The position numbers and the translations under genes are program-made. Shown here piece by piece: positions 1 to 7,265 of a stretch of DNA of 12,989 nucleotides. Position 1 is the first letter of the stretch. Every line of letters starts with the position of its first letter. The notes below the pieces were generated by a model, which saw only the letters and a program-made list of their open reading frames with translations, had not been told where the DNA came from and did no database searches. Source of the DNA: an uncultured Veillonellaceae bacterium (GTDB taxonomy: Bacteria; Bacillota; Negativicutes; Veillonellales; Negativicoccaceae); contig CABTYA010000026.1 of NCBI GenBank assembly GCA_902488965.1, positions 1-12,989 of the forward strand. Direction: 5' to 3'.

Positions 1-1857
1 CGCGCTCTGTGCCGTTTGCCGTGCCTGTACGAGCGCGGCTTCCCCCTTGGGCAATTCCGCTTGCGCCGTCTGCGCGTCATGCAACAGCCGCTCGGCATCC
101 GTTACCGCATCGACCAGCTTGTCCCTTGTCACGTCGCTGAATTCTTCGCCGCGCCGTTCGGTCTCCGCCGCCAACTGATCCGCACGGACGCGGCATTCCG
201 CCAGACGGGTGCGCCGTTGCTGGAGTTCGTCCTGCGCCGCCTGTTGCGCGGCAAGGGCCGCAGTTTCTTCCTCCATGCTCGGCACATACTCCGCCGCCAA
301 AGCCGGTTGCGGATGGCTACGTGACCCGCACACCGGGCAGGGCGTATCATCCTCCAATCCCGCCGCCAGTGAGGCCAGACTGTCCTGCCGGCGCAAAAAC
401 ACAATCCGTTCATAGCGGGTCGCCGCCTCGGTCGCCGCCTGTTGTGCCGCGGTCAGTGCTGCGGCGGCCGCCGCCGTTTCCGCGTGCGCCTGCTCGCTCT
501 GCGACGCCAGCTTTTGCCACGCGTCATAGGCCTGCCGCCGGGTACGCATATGCGTGGCGGTCTGCTGCGCCGTCTCCGTCAGTGCCGCGACCGTCCGCAG
601 ATTTTGGACGCGCTCGGTCGCCTCCGCCAAGGCCGCTTCGGCGACCGTCCGGCGTTCCTGCGCCTGCGTCAGTGCCGCCGTCGCATCGGCAACTTCTTGC
701 TCCGCCTGCTTCGCCTGTGTCTGCATCTCTTGCAGGCGCTGTTGCTGCTCGACCCGCCGCCGCAATTCCGCCAGCTCCTGTACCCGCCTTTCCTGTACGG
801 CGGCCGTATCGTGAAGTTCTTGCCGTTCCTTTGCCCAATACGCCGCTTTCTCTTGCTGCCCGGGCAATGCCGCCTGCAACGTCTGTAATTGGCCGCTGAT
901 GTCTTTACCGGTCTCGGTCAGGCGCTGCCAGGCAGTATACCGGTCCTGCATCTCCGCGGCATGACGCAATCGCTCCAACAGGGCTGCCGTGGCGTCCATC
1001 CGCGATTTCTCTTGGGCCAGCGCCGCTTGCCGTTCACGTGTCTTCGCCTGCAACTGAAAGCGCTCCGCCAGCCTCCGTCCATCCGCCAGCGCCTCTTGCG
1101 CCTGTGCGGACACCTTGCGGGCGTCCGTCACTTTCTCCGTCAACTCCCCGACCGTGTGTTCCAACATCCGGCGGCGCTCGTCCAGTGCCTCGATCGAATC
1201 GACCTCGGCGGCGTCGAGATAATTCTCCCGCTTGCTGTTACGCTCACGATAGGTCTCCGTCAATTCGCGGGCCTTCTCCCGCAATCGCTCCGTCACCCGC
1301 GCAAACACTTCCGTCGAAAACAACCGCGACAATATCGCCTCACGTTCATCCGAGCCGGCCAAAAGCAATTTGCGAAAATCGCCCTGCGGGAGCAAAACAA
1401 CTTGCCGGAACTGCCCGACCTCAAAACCGACGATGTCCACTATTTTCTGATTGACATATTTATCGCCGAGCGACTTCGTTTCCTTGCCGTCCTCGTCAAT
1501 CCGATACAACTCCGCCGCTCCCGGATGACTGCGCAATCCTTCGCCGCGTTTTTTCGGCACCTCTTGCGGCGGCATCCGCCGCACACGATACGTATCGCGT
1601 CCCACCGCAAAATCAAACACGACCTCCGTCGCCAGGTCAATCGGCGCATAATCGCTGCGCATGTGTTTGGCATCGCGCTGCGCGCCGCTCGTCACGCCGT
1701 AGAGCGCGTAGCAGATCGCGTCGAATATCGTCGTTTTTCCGGCGCCGGTCGGCCCGTGCACCAGGAAAAACTGCCGCGACCCCAGCGCGGTAAAATCAAT
1801 CTCCTGGTGCTCGACATAGGGTCCGAATGCCTGCATCACCAATCGTAACGGTCTCAT
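1..1857 (-). CDS. sbcC: SbcC, ATPase subunit of the SbcCD nuclease (3' end beyond window)
   Basis: SbcC is the SMC/Rad50-like ATPase that pairs with the SbcD nuclease to cut DNA hairpins and process DNA ends in the cytoplasm. The 619 visible codons show no stop in the parts checked. The N-terminus (MRPLRLVMQAFGPY) is typical of SbcC/Rad50. Walker A GPTGAGKTT lies at residues 35-43. A long stretch rich in Gln, Glu, Ala and Arg, consistent with coiled coil, leads to the zinc-hook motif CPVC at residues 507-510 (plus-strand 328-339), followed by the start of the returning coil. Family members are about 1,000-1,050 residues, so roughly 40% (second coil, signature motif, Walker B) is missing past the window edge. 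The start ATG (1855-1857) overlaps the sbcD stop in an ATGA, indicating translational coupling. The identification rests on motifs and on the sbcD neighbour. Confidence 0.95.
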   Translation of the reverse strand, partial: MRPLRLVMQAFGPYVEHQEIDFTALGSRQFFLVHGPTGAGKTTIFDAICYALYGVTSGAQRDAKHMRSDYAPIDLATEVVFDFAVGRDTYRVRRMPPQEVPKKRGEGLRSHPGAAELYRIDEDGKETKSLGDKYVNQKIVDIVGFEVGQFRQVVLLPQGDFRKLLLAGSDEREAILSRLFSTEVFARVTERLREKARELTETYRERNSKRENYLDAAEVDSIEALDERRRMLEHTVGELTEKVTDARKVSAQAQEALADGRRLAERFQLQAKTRERQAALAQEKSRMDATAALLERLRHAAEMQDRYTAWQRLTETGKDISGQLQTLQAALPGQQEKAAYWAKERQELHDTAAVQERRVQELAELRRRVEQQQRLQEMQTQAKQAEQEVADATAALTQAQERRTVAEAALAEATERVQNLRTVAALTETAQQTATHMRTRRQAYDAWQKLASQSEQAHAETAAAAAALTAAQQAATEAATRYERIVFLRRQDSLASLAAGLEDDTPCPVCGSRSHPQPALAAEYVPSMEEETAALAAQQAAQDELQQRRTRLAECRVRADQLAAETERRGEEFSDVTRDKLVDAVTDAERLLHDAQTAQAELPKGEAALVQARQTAQSA

Positions 1858-2987
1858 GCGTCTTCCTCCGTCAATACGTCCTGCCACACCCGTGCCATGA
1901 CCTTGCGCTCCGCTGCAGTCATCGGGGCGCCGCCGACCTGCTCGACAAAACGGGCGAACAGCTCTTCTTTGTCCGCCCGCCGAATATCTTGCGGCTGCCA
2001 ATCGGTGTCGATATACGCCGTTTCCAGCGGCTCAATTCCCAACACATGGGGAAACTTTTTGCGCAAACGACCGATACCGTCCACGATGCCCTGCGGCTGA
2101 TGCAGCCGCACCAACAGATAATCCTCGCTCGCCGGCACCGCGTCGCTCATCACTTCGGCAAAGGTCCCTTCGATCACCCGCATATCATACCGCGGGCGCA
2201 AACGGGCCGTCTCACGGCTGACACTGCCGTCCGCCGCCAACGTCACACATTCGATTCCCTTGGTATCCGTCGATTCGCTGAACGAATATTTGAGCAGCGA
2301 TCCGCTGTACCGTACAGTATCCGCACCGACACTCTGCGGACGATGCAGGTGCCCGAGCGCCGTGTAGTTAAACTCGCCGAATGTCGTCCACGGCACTTGC
2401 GAGGTCCCGCCGACCGACAGCGGCCGCTCCGACTCCGACTCGGTACCGCCCGCGACAAATCCGTGTGCGACCGCCACCGAACGTGCCCCCGTCGGCACCT
2501 GTGCCCGAACCCGCTTGACCTGCTCGGCAAACAGCGTCGCATAGTCACCCACTTCCGGCGCGTCAAAGGTAATCCGCACCGTCGCAGGATCGGCAAATGC
2601 CAGCGGGCAGATGTACACCGGTCCCGCCGCATCCGTGAGAATCACCGGCGCCGTGTCGGGACGGGCCACCCCGTAGAGATAGACCCCGCCCGAACGCATC
2701 AGCCGGCTGCCGAAGTCAATTCGTTCCGTGCTGTCATGATTGCCGCTGATGGCAATCCCCGGTCCCCGCCGTGCCGCCAGCTCCCCGAGCACGTCATCGA
2801 GCAAGCGGACCGCATCCGCCGGCGGAATCGCCCGATCGTAAATATCGCCGGCCAGGATCAATGCATCGGGTTGCCAGTCGTCCACCAGTTCGAGCAGCTG
2901 CCCGAGCACATACTCCTGATCCGCCGTCATATATTGTTCATAAAATATCCGTCCCAAATGCCAATCCGCCGTATGGATGAATCGCAT
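1854..2987 (-). CDS. sbcD: SbcD, metallophosphoesterase nuclease subunit of SbcCD
   Basis: SbcD (377 aa) is the Mn-dependent nuclease subunit (Mre11 relative) that works with SbcC on hairpins and double-strand ends. All metallophosphoesterase motifs are present: HTADWHLGR with D8 and H10, LAGDIYDR with D48, SGNHDS with N83, H84 and D85, AHG with H175, and ALGHLH with H213 and H215. The length fits the family (about 370-410 aa) and the protein looks intact. The start ATG at 2985-2987 gives the canonical MRFIHTADWHLG opening. A GAGGAGG ribosome-binding site lies about 10 nt upstream, a slightly long spacing. The stop overlaps the sbcC start by 4 nt. Only 38 nt separate the gene from the exported-protein gene upstream, so the three genes are probably cotranscribed. 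Confidence 0.97.
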   Translation of the reverse strand: MRFIHTADWHLGRIFYEQYMTADQEYVLGQLLELVDDWQPDALILAGDIYDRAIPPADAVRLLDDVLGELAARRGPGIAISGNHDSTERIDFGSRLMRSGGVYLYGVARPDTAPVILTDAAGPVYICPLAFADPATVRITFDAPEVGDYATLFAEQVKRVRAQVPTGARSVAVAHGFVAGGTESESERPLSVGGTSQVPWTTFGEFNYTALGHLHRPQSVGADTVRYSGSLLKYSFSESTDTKGIECVTLAADGSVSRETARLRPRYDMRVIEGTFAEVMSDAVPASEDYLLVRLHQPQGIVDGIGRLRKKFPHVLGIEPLETAYIDTDWQPQDIRRADKEELFARFVEQVGGAPMTAAERKVMARVWQDVLTEEDA

Positions 2988-3025
2988 ACCCTGCCGTCCT
3001 CCTCTGTCCGTATTCGTGTATCGTG

Positions 3026-3622
3026 TTACCGCGCCGCTGTTCGTACCAACGCCTGCACGGCCCGCGCCTGCAATTCTTCGCAGCGGGAGCGGTCGACGTC
3101 CTTGTCACGCACCGCGCGCAGCGGGCTTGCCCACACAATTTGCGTGGCCCCGTCCCGCTCGACTGCCGTCAGCGACAACTGCCACTGCAACGCCAGTCGG
3201 GGAGTGCGGCGCATCAGATGCACACTCAGCCGATCGACGGGCAGCGCCGTGAGATACACGCGCTCACCCGAATCGTCGCGCATCGTCTGCAGCGCAACCT
3301 GCCATTCTTCCGTTTCCAGCGCCGCCCGCAGGCGCTGCGTCACGGCGGCGAGGTCGCCCTGCACCGTCGTTTCATAAATGCCGTAGCCGATCTCCTTCGT
3401 CACCGCTTGCGCCTCGGTCAGTGCCGCCCGCTGCTCCTTCGTCAGTTCCGCCTTCGGCGGAGTCTTGCACTCCTCGCCCGCGGGCCAGCTCGTCCCCACT
3501 CCGCCGAACACGCCGCCACCGTGACCGAAACCGATCCCGACGCCCACCGAAATCGCCTGCGCCGACACAGCCGTCGTCGCGGCCAAGATCGCCGCCGTCA
3601 ATATACATTCGATTCGCTTCAT
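3026..3622 (-). CDS. Small exported protein of unknown function, Gly-rich N-terminus
   Basis: I do not recognise this 198-aa protein. It starts with a Sec-type signal peptide: basic MKR, a hydrophobic Ala/Ile/Leu core, and a likely signal peptidase I site after SAQA (residues 20-23). The mature N-terminus is glycine-rich (about residues 27-43). The rest is a soluble alpha/beta-looking domain of about 150 residues with two cysteines (ECK near residue 52 and RCEE near the C-terminus) that could form a disulfide in the periplasm. There is no lipobox or membrane anchor. The segment GIYETTVQGDLAAVTQRLRAAL followed by alternating strands faintly recalls DUF302-like or lipid-binding folds, but this is a guess. 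The start is supported by GGAGGTG (3631-3637) and an extended -10 box at 3649-3657. It is the first gene ahead of sbcDC; that linkage need not imply a repair role. Confidence 0.75.
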   Translation of the reverse strand: MKRIECILTAAILAATTAVSAQAISVGVGIGFGHGGGVFGGVGTSWPAGEECKTPPKAELTKEQRAALTEAQAVTKEIGYGIYETTVQGDLAAVTQRLRAALETEEWQVALQTMRDDSGERVYLTALPVDRLSVHLMRRTPRLALQWQLSLTAVERDGATQIVWASPLRAVRDKDVDRSRCEELQARAVQALVRTAAR

Positions 3623-3648
3623 TTTCTCGCCACCTCCACTCTACCTGT

Positions 3649-3657
3649 ATTATACCA
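3649..3657 (-). promoter_or_regulatory. Extended -10 promoter for the exported protein-sbcDC operon
   Basis: On the minus strand the sequence reads TGG-TATAAT, a perfect -10 hexamer with an extended TGn element, 27 nt upstream of the exported-protein ATG. No TTGACA-like -35 box is seen at 16-18 bp spacing, which is typical for extended -10 promoters. Confidence 0.6.
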
Positions 3658-3706
3658 AACATTGCCTCCCCGCCGCGCGTTGTCGTCCCCTCCTCCGTCT
3701 GACCGT

Positions 3707-3721
3707 GCCGCAGCTTGCGGC
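3707..3721. promoter_or_regulatory. Short inverted repeat upstream of the helicase -10 box
   Basis: GCCGCA (3707-3712) and TGCGGC (3716-3721) form perfect 6-bp arms around a 3-nt spacer. The repeat sits where the -35 region of the helicase promoter would be. It could be an operator or chance in GC-rich DNA. It is outside the predicted transcript, so an RNA role is unlikely. Confidence 0.25.
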
Positions 3722-3727
3722 GTTCTG

Positions 3728-3736
3728 TGGTATAAT
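3728..3736 (+). promoter_or_regulatory. Extended -10 promoter for the DEAD-box helicase gene
   Basis: TGTGG precedes a perfect TATAAT (3731-3736), giving an extended -10 element. No good -35 hexamer is present at standard spacing. A start about 7 nt downstream would leave a leader of only about 18-20 nt, containing the GGAGG ribosome-binding site at 3751-3755. A long cold-shock-type leader is therefore not apparent. Confidence 0.65.
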
Positions 3737-3760
3737 AGATTGATTACAAAGGAGGATTAT

Positions 3761-5272
3761 ATGCTCGAACATTTTGGAACATTAGCCGTCTCGCAGCCGA
3801 TTCTGAAAGCCCTCAACGATATGGGTTTTGAAGAACCGACGCCGATTCAGCGGGAGTCGATTCCGATCGCGCTGGCCGGTGCCGACCTCATCGGTCAGGC
3901 ACAGACCGGCACCGGCAAAACGGCCGCATTCGGTATCCCGATTTTAGAACGCACTCAACCGACGGGAAGCGACCCCGTCGCACTTATTCTGGCGCCGACG
4001 CGCGAACTCGCCATTCAATCGGCGGAAGAAATCAACCGTCTCGCCCAGTACCTGCCCCATTGGGCGTTGCCGATTTACGGCGGCCAGGACATGGGGCGTC
4101 AGCTGCGCAGCCTGAAAAAAGCGCCGCCGATCATCGTCGCGACCCCCGGCCGCCTGATGGACCATATGCGTCGCGGCTCGATTTCTCTCGACGCCGTGCG
4201 GATCGTTGTCCTTGACGAGGCCGACGAAATGCTGAACATGGGCTTTATCGAAGATATCGAAACCATCGTTGCGGCGACGCCCGACGAGCGGCAGACCTTG
4301 CTCTTTTCCGCCACCATGCCGCCCGCTATTCGCGCGCTGGCGGACAAGTTTTTGACCGACCCGCAGCATGTCACGATGAAAATGGCCCAGGTCACGATCG
4401 ACCTCATCGACCAGGAATATATCGAACTGCCCGAGCGGCAAAAGTTCGATGTCCTGTGCCGCTTGCTCGACATGCAAAACCCGGAGTTGGCCATCATCTT
4501 CGGTCGGACGAAACGGCGAGTCGATGAAGTCACCGAGGCCCTGAAAAAACGCGGCTACTCTGCGGAAGGACTGCACGGCGACCTCTCGCAAGCCAAGCGC
4601 GACACCGTCATGCGCCAATTCCGCGAAAACACCATCGACCTGCTCGTCGCGACCGACGTGGCCGCACGCGGTCTTGACATCAGCGGCGTCACCCACGTCT
4701 ATAACTACGACATGCCGCAAGACCCCGAAAGCTACGTCCATCGTGTCGGTCGAACCGGCCGGGCGGGACAAACGGGCTTGGCAACGACATTTGTCGTACC
4801 GCGGGAGATGGAACACCTGCGCGCCATTGAACATCTGATTCGCCGTCGCATCACCCGCCGCCATGCGCCGAGTCTCTCGGAAGTCCTCGAAGGCAACCGC
4901 AAAACCGCGCTGGCTGCGCTGGTACAAACGGCGGAAAGCGGCGAGCTGGAAGGGTTCTATGCCTCGGCGGAAGAAATGCTGAGCGCCATCGACTCCGTAC
5001 AACTGGTCGCCGCCGCGATTAAACTGCTCACCAAAGAACCGGACACGACCCCCGTACAGATTACCGCGGAACGTCCCCTCGCCCGCAAAAAGGGCGGACC
5101 GCGAGGGGGCGACGCGAAGCACGGCAAAGGCGGAAAACGCCGCTATCGTCGCCGCGGCGACAACGAAGGATCCGCACGCCAAGGCGGCCGCCCCCATACC
5201 CGACGGGGCGAATCGCGTCGCCCTAAAAACGGACGCAAACCGCATACTGCCGAGCCCTATTTCCGCGATTGA
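3761..5272 (+). CDS. cshA: DEAD-box ATP-dependent RNA helicase, CshA/DeaD type
   Basis: This 503-aa cytoplasmic RNA helicase unwinds short RNA duplexes. In Firmicutes, CshA acts in mRNA turnover, ribosome assembly and cold adaptation. Motifs in order are: Q motif (F23, PTPIQ ending at Q30), motif I AQTGTGKT (47-54), PTRELA (79-84), TPGR (128-131), DEAD (152-155), SAT (183-185), IIFGRTKRR (245-253), ATDVAARGLD (297-306) and HRVGRTGR (327-334). A helical C-terminal region follows, similar to the CshA/DeaD dimerisation region. From about residue 440 there is a low-complexity tail rich in Arg, Lys and Gly, a likely RNA-binding extension. The ATG at 3761 is chosen over upstream in-frame codons because GGAGG (3751-3755) and the promoter lie directly before it. 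The symbol cshA is by resemblance and length; deaD would be an equally usual label. Confidence 0.94.
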   Translation: MLEHFGTLAVSQPILKALNDMGFEEPTPIQRESIPIALAGADLIGQAQTGTGKTAAFGIPILERTQPTGSDPVALILAPTRELAIQSAEEINRLAQYLPHWALPIYGGQDMGRQLRSLKKAPPIIVATPGRLMDHMRRGSISLDAVRIVVLDEADEMLNMGFIEDIETIVAATPDERQTLLFSATMPPAIRALADKFLTDPQHVTMKMAQVTIDLIDQEYIELPERQKFDVLCRLLDMQNPELAIIFGRTKRRVDEVTEALKKRGYSAEGLHGDLSQAKRDTVMRQFRENTIDLLVATDVAARGLDISGVTHVYNYDMPQDPESYVHRVGRTGRAGQTGLATTFVVPREMEHLRAIEHLIRRRITRRHAPSLSEVLEGNRKTALAALVQTAESGELEGFYASAEEMLSAIDSVQLVAAAIKLLTKEPDTTPVQITAERPLARKKGGPRGGDAKHGKGGKRRYRRRGDNEGSARQGGRPHTRRGESRRPKNGRKPHTAEPYFRD

Positions 5273-5282
5273 TGTTGCAACA

Positions 5283-5315
5283 CAAAAGGACGACTCCCAT
5301 CGAGTCGTCCTTTTG
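5283..5315. terminator. Bidirectional intrinsic terminator shared by convergent genes
   Basis: The two arms, CAAAAGGACGACTC (5283-5296) and GAGTCGTCCTTTTG (5302-5315), are perfectly complementary over 14 bp around a 5-nt loop. The A-tract on one side and T-tract on the other allow termination on both strands. It lies 10 nt past the helicase stop (plus strand) and 18 nt past the ABC-ATPase stop (minus strand), so it serves both. Confidence 0.9.
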
Positions 5316-5333
5316 CATATGCCGATCTAAATC

Positions 5334-6131
5334 TTACCGTATCTGCCCCAACAAGCGTACATGCGGCCCGCTGTCAAACTGCAGTACTTCGTTATCGACG
5401 CGATACACCCGCCGGATGATGTCCTCCGTGATGACCTCTTGCGGCGTGCCCTGGGCAAACATATGCGCCCCCGCCAGCAACGCCACCCGATCGGAATACA
5501 TCGCCGCAAGATTCAGGTCGTGCAGTACGGTCAGTACGCCGACACCACCGCTGTCGACCAGCTCGCGAATCGTATCGAGCAGCACGATCTGATTTTCCGG
5601 ATCGAGCCCCGTCGTCGGCTCGTCCAAACAGATGAGCTTGGCCTCCTGTGCCAACGCGCGCGCGATCCAGACGCGCTGACGCTCCCCGCCGGACAATTCG
5701 TTCAGCGGCCGGAACGCCAGCTCATGCAAGTGCAAGCGCTCCATCACGCGGGATACGACCTGCCGATCCCGCTCCGTATATCGGTACGGCGAATACGCCA
5801 GTCGCCCCGTCAACACCGCATCGATGACCGTCATGGCAAACGGGATTTTCGTCACCTGCGGCACATAGGCAATCCGCTTTGCACGCTCCCGATCCGGCAC
5901 ATCGCGCAGTGCCGCGCCGTCGAGGCGGACCGTCCCCTGTTGCGGTACCAGCTGGCAGAGCAGACATTTGAGCAATGTCGTCTTGCCGGTCCCGTTCGGC
6001 CCGAGCAGCGTCAGCCATTCCCCTTGCACGACGGCGATATCGACTCCATCCAACACCGGCCGGGCGGCATGATAGGCAAAATGGATATCTTCCGCCGTCA
6101 GCCGTGACACGACCGCTTCCTTTGTATTCAT
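5334..6131 (-). CDS. ABC transporter ATPase, FecE/FhuC/BtuD family
   Basis: This 265-aa cytoplasmic ATPase powers a type II metal-chelate importer (siderophore, heme or cobalamin class). Motifs seen are Walker A GPNGTGKTT (44-52), Q-loop YVPQ (Q92), signature LSGGERQ (146-152), Walker B ICLDEP (D170, E171), D-loop GLD (175-177) and the switch histidine in VLHDLN (H204). The length is normal for the family (250-275). I start at the ATG at 6129-6131, preceded by GAGGTGAGG and lying 10 nt after the permease stop. An in-frame ATG 30 nt further upstream lies inside the permease gene and lacks an equally good ribosome-binding site. It is the last gene of the receptor-binding protein-permease-ATPase operon and ends just before a terminator. 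The ligand cannot be read from the ATPase itself. Confidence 0.95.
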   Translation of the reverse strand: MNTKEAVVSRLTAEDIHFAYHAARPVLDGVDIAVVQGEWLTLLGPNGTGKTTLLKCLLCQLVPQQGTVRLDGAALRDVPDRERAKRIAYVPQVTKIPFAMTVIDAVLTGRLAYSPYRYTERDRQVVSRVMERLHLHELAFRPLNELSGGERQRVWIARALAQEAKLICLDEPTTGLDPENQIVLLDTIRELVDSGGVGVLTVLHDLNLAAMYSDRVALLAGAHMFAQGTPQEVITEDIIRRVYRVDNEVLQFDSGPHVRLLGQIR

Positions 6132-6141
6132 CCGCCTCACC

Positions 6142-7200
6142 TCACTCCCACTGGTGGCCACGCCCGCGCAAAATCAAATGCATGAACAACGGCACCCCAA
6201 CAAATGCAATCACAACGCCGACAGGAAGCACTACCGGCGCCAAAACCCAATGCCCGATCGCATCCGCGAGCAACACCAGCCACGCCCCCATCAATGAAGA
6301 AAACGGGAGCAAATAATGATGCTGATTGCCCACAAACATCCGTGCAATATGCGGTGCAATCAATCCCACAAAACCGATGATACCTGTGAAACAAATCGTC
6401 ACCGACGTGATAAATACCGCCACCAGGCCGACCCGCTTGCGCAGCCGTTCGGGATCCGTCCCGAGCGTGAGCAAGACATCATCGTCGCCTGCTATCATCG
6501 CATTGAGCCGTTGAGCATGCAACTGTAACGCCACCGCACCGATAACGGCAGCCGGCAGCATCACAACAATCTGATTCCAGTCCGCACCGTTGAAACTTCC
6601 GAAAGTCCAGTTCACAATCATCGCGAGCTTGTGTTCTTCCGCAAAAAATTGCAAAATTGACGTTCCCGCGCTGAAGAGATAATTCGATCCGATCCCGATC
6701 AGCACCAGTGCCGTTGCCCCTGTGCCGACCTTCTGTGAAAGGCTGTATACCGCCGCCGCACAAACGACCGACATCACAAACGCACCGCCCATGACACCGA
6801 TCTCACTGACACCGCCCAACAGATAACCAAACAACAAGTACAGGCTGGCACCGAACGTCGCCGCTGCTGAGATCCCGATGGTAAACGGGCTCACCAGCGG
6901 ATTGCGCGTGATGGACTGCATGACCGCCCCCGCCAATGCCAACATCGCCCCCGTCGTCATAGCCATTACCAGCCGCGGCAAGCGAATCAGCAATACGATT
7001 TTATCCTGCGCCGTCCACGTCTCCGGCGATGCCGATCCCCCTTTAACAAATGCCTGCATCACTGTCTGTAAAGAAATATCAGCCGCCCCTTGCCCGAGCA
7101 ATCCGACAGCCGTCGCTACAATTCCTGCAACCGACACAAGAAGTATGATTTTGACTTTCCGATAATACTGCCGATAGGCAACAAACAATTCCGATTCCAT
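6142..7200 (-). CDS. ABC transporter permease, FecCD (BtuC/FhuB) family
   Basis: This 352-aa inner-membrane permease forms, as a homodimer, the channel of a metal-chelate importer. About nine or ten hydrophobic segments are visible, consistent with the ten-helix FecCD fold. Family hallmarks are present: RLPR (near residue 75), GAMLALAGAVMQ followed by RNPLVSP and GIS (about 83-112), and the C-terminal GFVGLIAPHIARM, which contains the coupling region facing the ATPase, then GVPLFMHLI. The start at 7200 is supported by GGGGTGAG just upstream. Only one permease gene is present, so a homodimer is expected. It is separated from the binding-protein gene by 65 nt containing a stem-loop, and from the ATPase start by 10 nt. 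Confidence 0.95.
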   Translation of the reverse strand: MESELFVAYRQYYRKVKIILLVSVAGIVATAVGLLGQGAADISLQTVMQAFVKGGSASPETWTAQDKIVLLIRLPRLVMAMTTGAMLALAGAVMQSITRNPLVSPFTIGISAAATFGASLYLLFGYLLGGVSEIGVMGGAFVMSVVCAAAVYSLSQKVGTGATALVLIGIGSNYLFSAGTSILQFFAEEHKLAMIVNWTFGSFNGADWNQIVVMLPAAVIGAVALQLHAQRLNAMIAGDDDVLLTLGTDPERLRKRVGLVAVFITSVTICFTGIIGFVGLIAPHIARMFVGNQHHYLLPFSSLMGAWLVLLADAIGHWVLAPVVLPVGVVIAFVGVPLFMHLILRGRGHQWE

Positions 7201-7233
7201 TTCTCACCCCGCCTTGCCTAAATCCCGCAATGC

Positions 7234-7262
7234 AAATGCGGCAAGCCGTGCCTGCCGCATTT
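7234..7262 (-). other. Intercistronic stem-loop between binding-protein and permease genes
   Basis: AAATGCGGCA (7234-7243) and TGCCGCATTT (7253-7262) are perfectly complementary over 10 bp around a 9-nt loop, beginning 3 nt past the binding-protein stop codon. On the transcribed strand only three T residues follow, then G, so it is a weak or partial terminator at most. Such hairpins after a binding-protein cistron commonly stabilise the upstream mRNA or reduce read-through. That role is inferred here. Confidence 0.55.
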
Positions 7263-7265
7263 CTT

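Noticed and set aside
889..3377. Long plus-strand open frames opposite sbcC, sbcD and the exported-protein gene
   Set aside because: They are the antisense frames of clear SbcC/SbcD coding sequence in GC-rich DNA, with Arg/Pro-rich composition, no recognisable domains and no ribosome-binding sites.
1..3622. A novel defence system built around sbcCD and the exported protein
   Set aside because: SbcCD is a common housekeeping repair complex; the third protein is exported and has no nuclease, NTPase or toxin motif, and no other defence-like gene or mobile element is nearby.
3944..5245. 433-codon minus-strand frame opposite the RNA helicase gene
   Set aside because: The plus-strand frame carries every DEAD-box motif; the antisense product has no recognisable domain and no Shine-Dalgarno.
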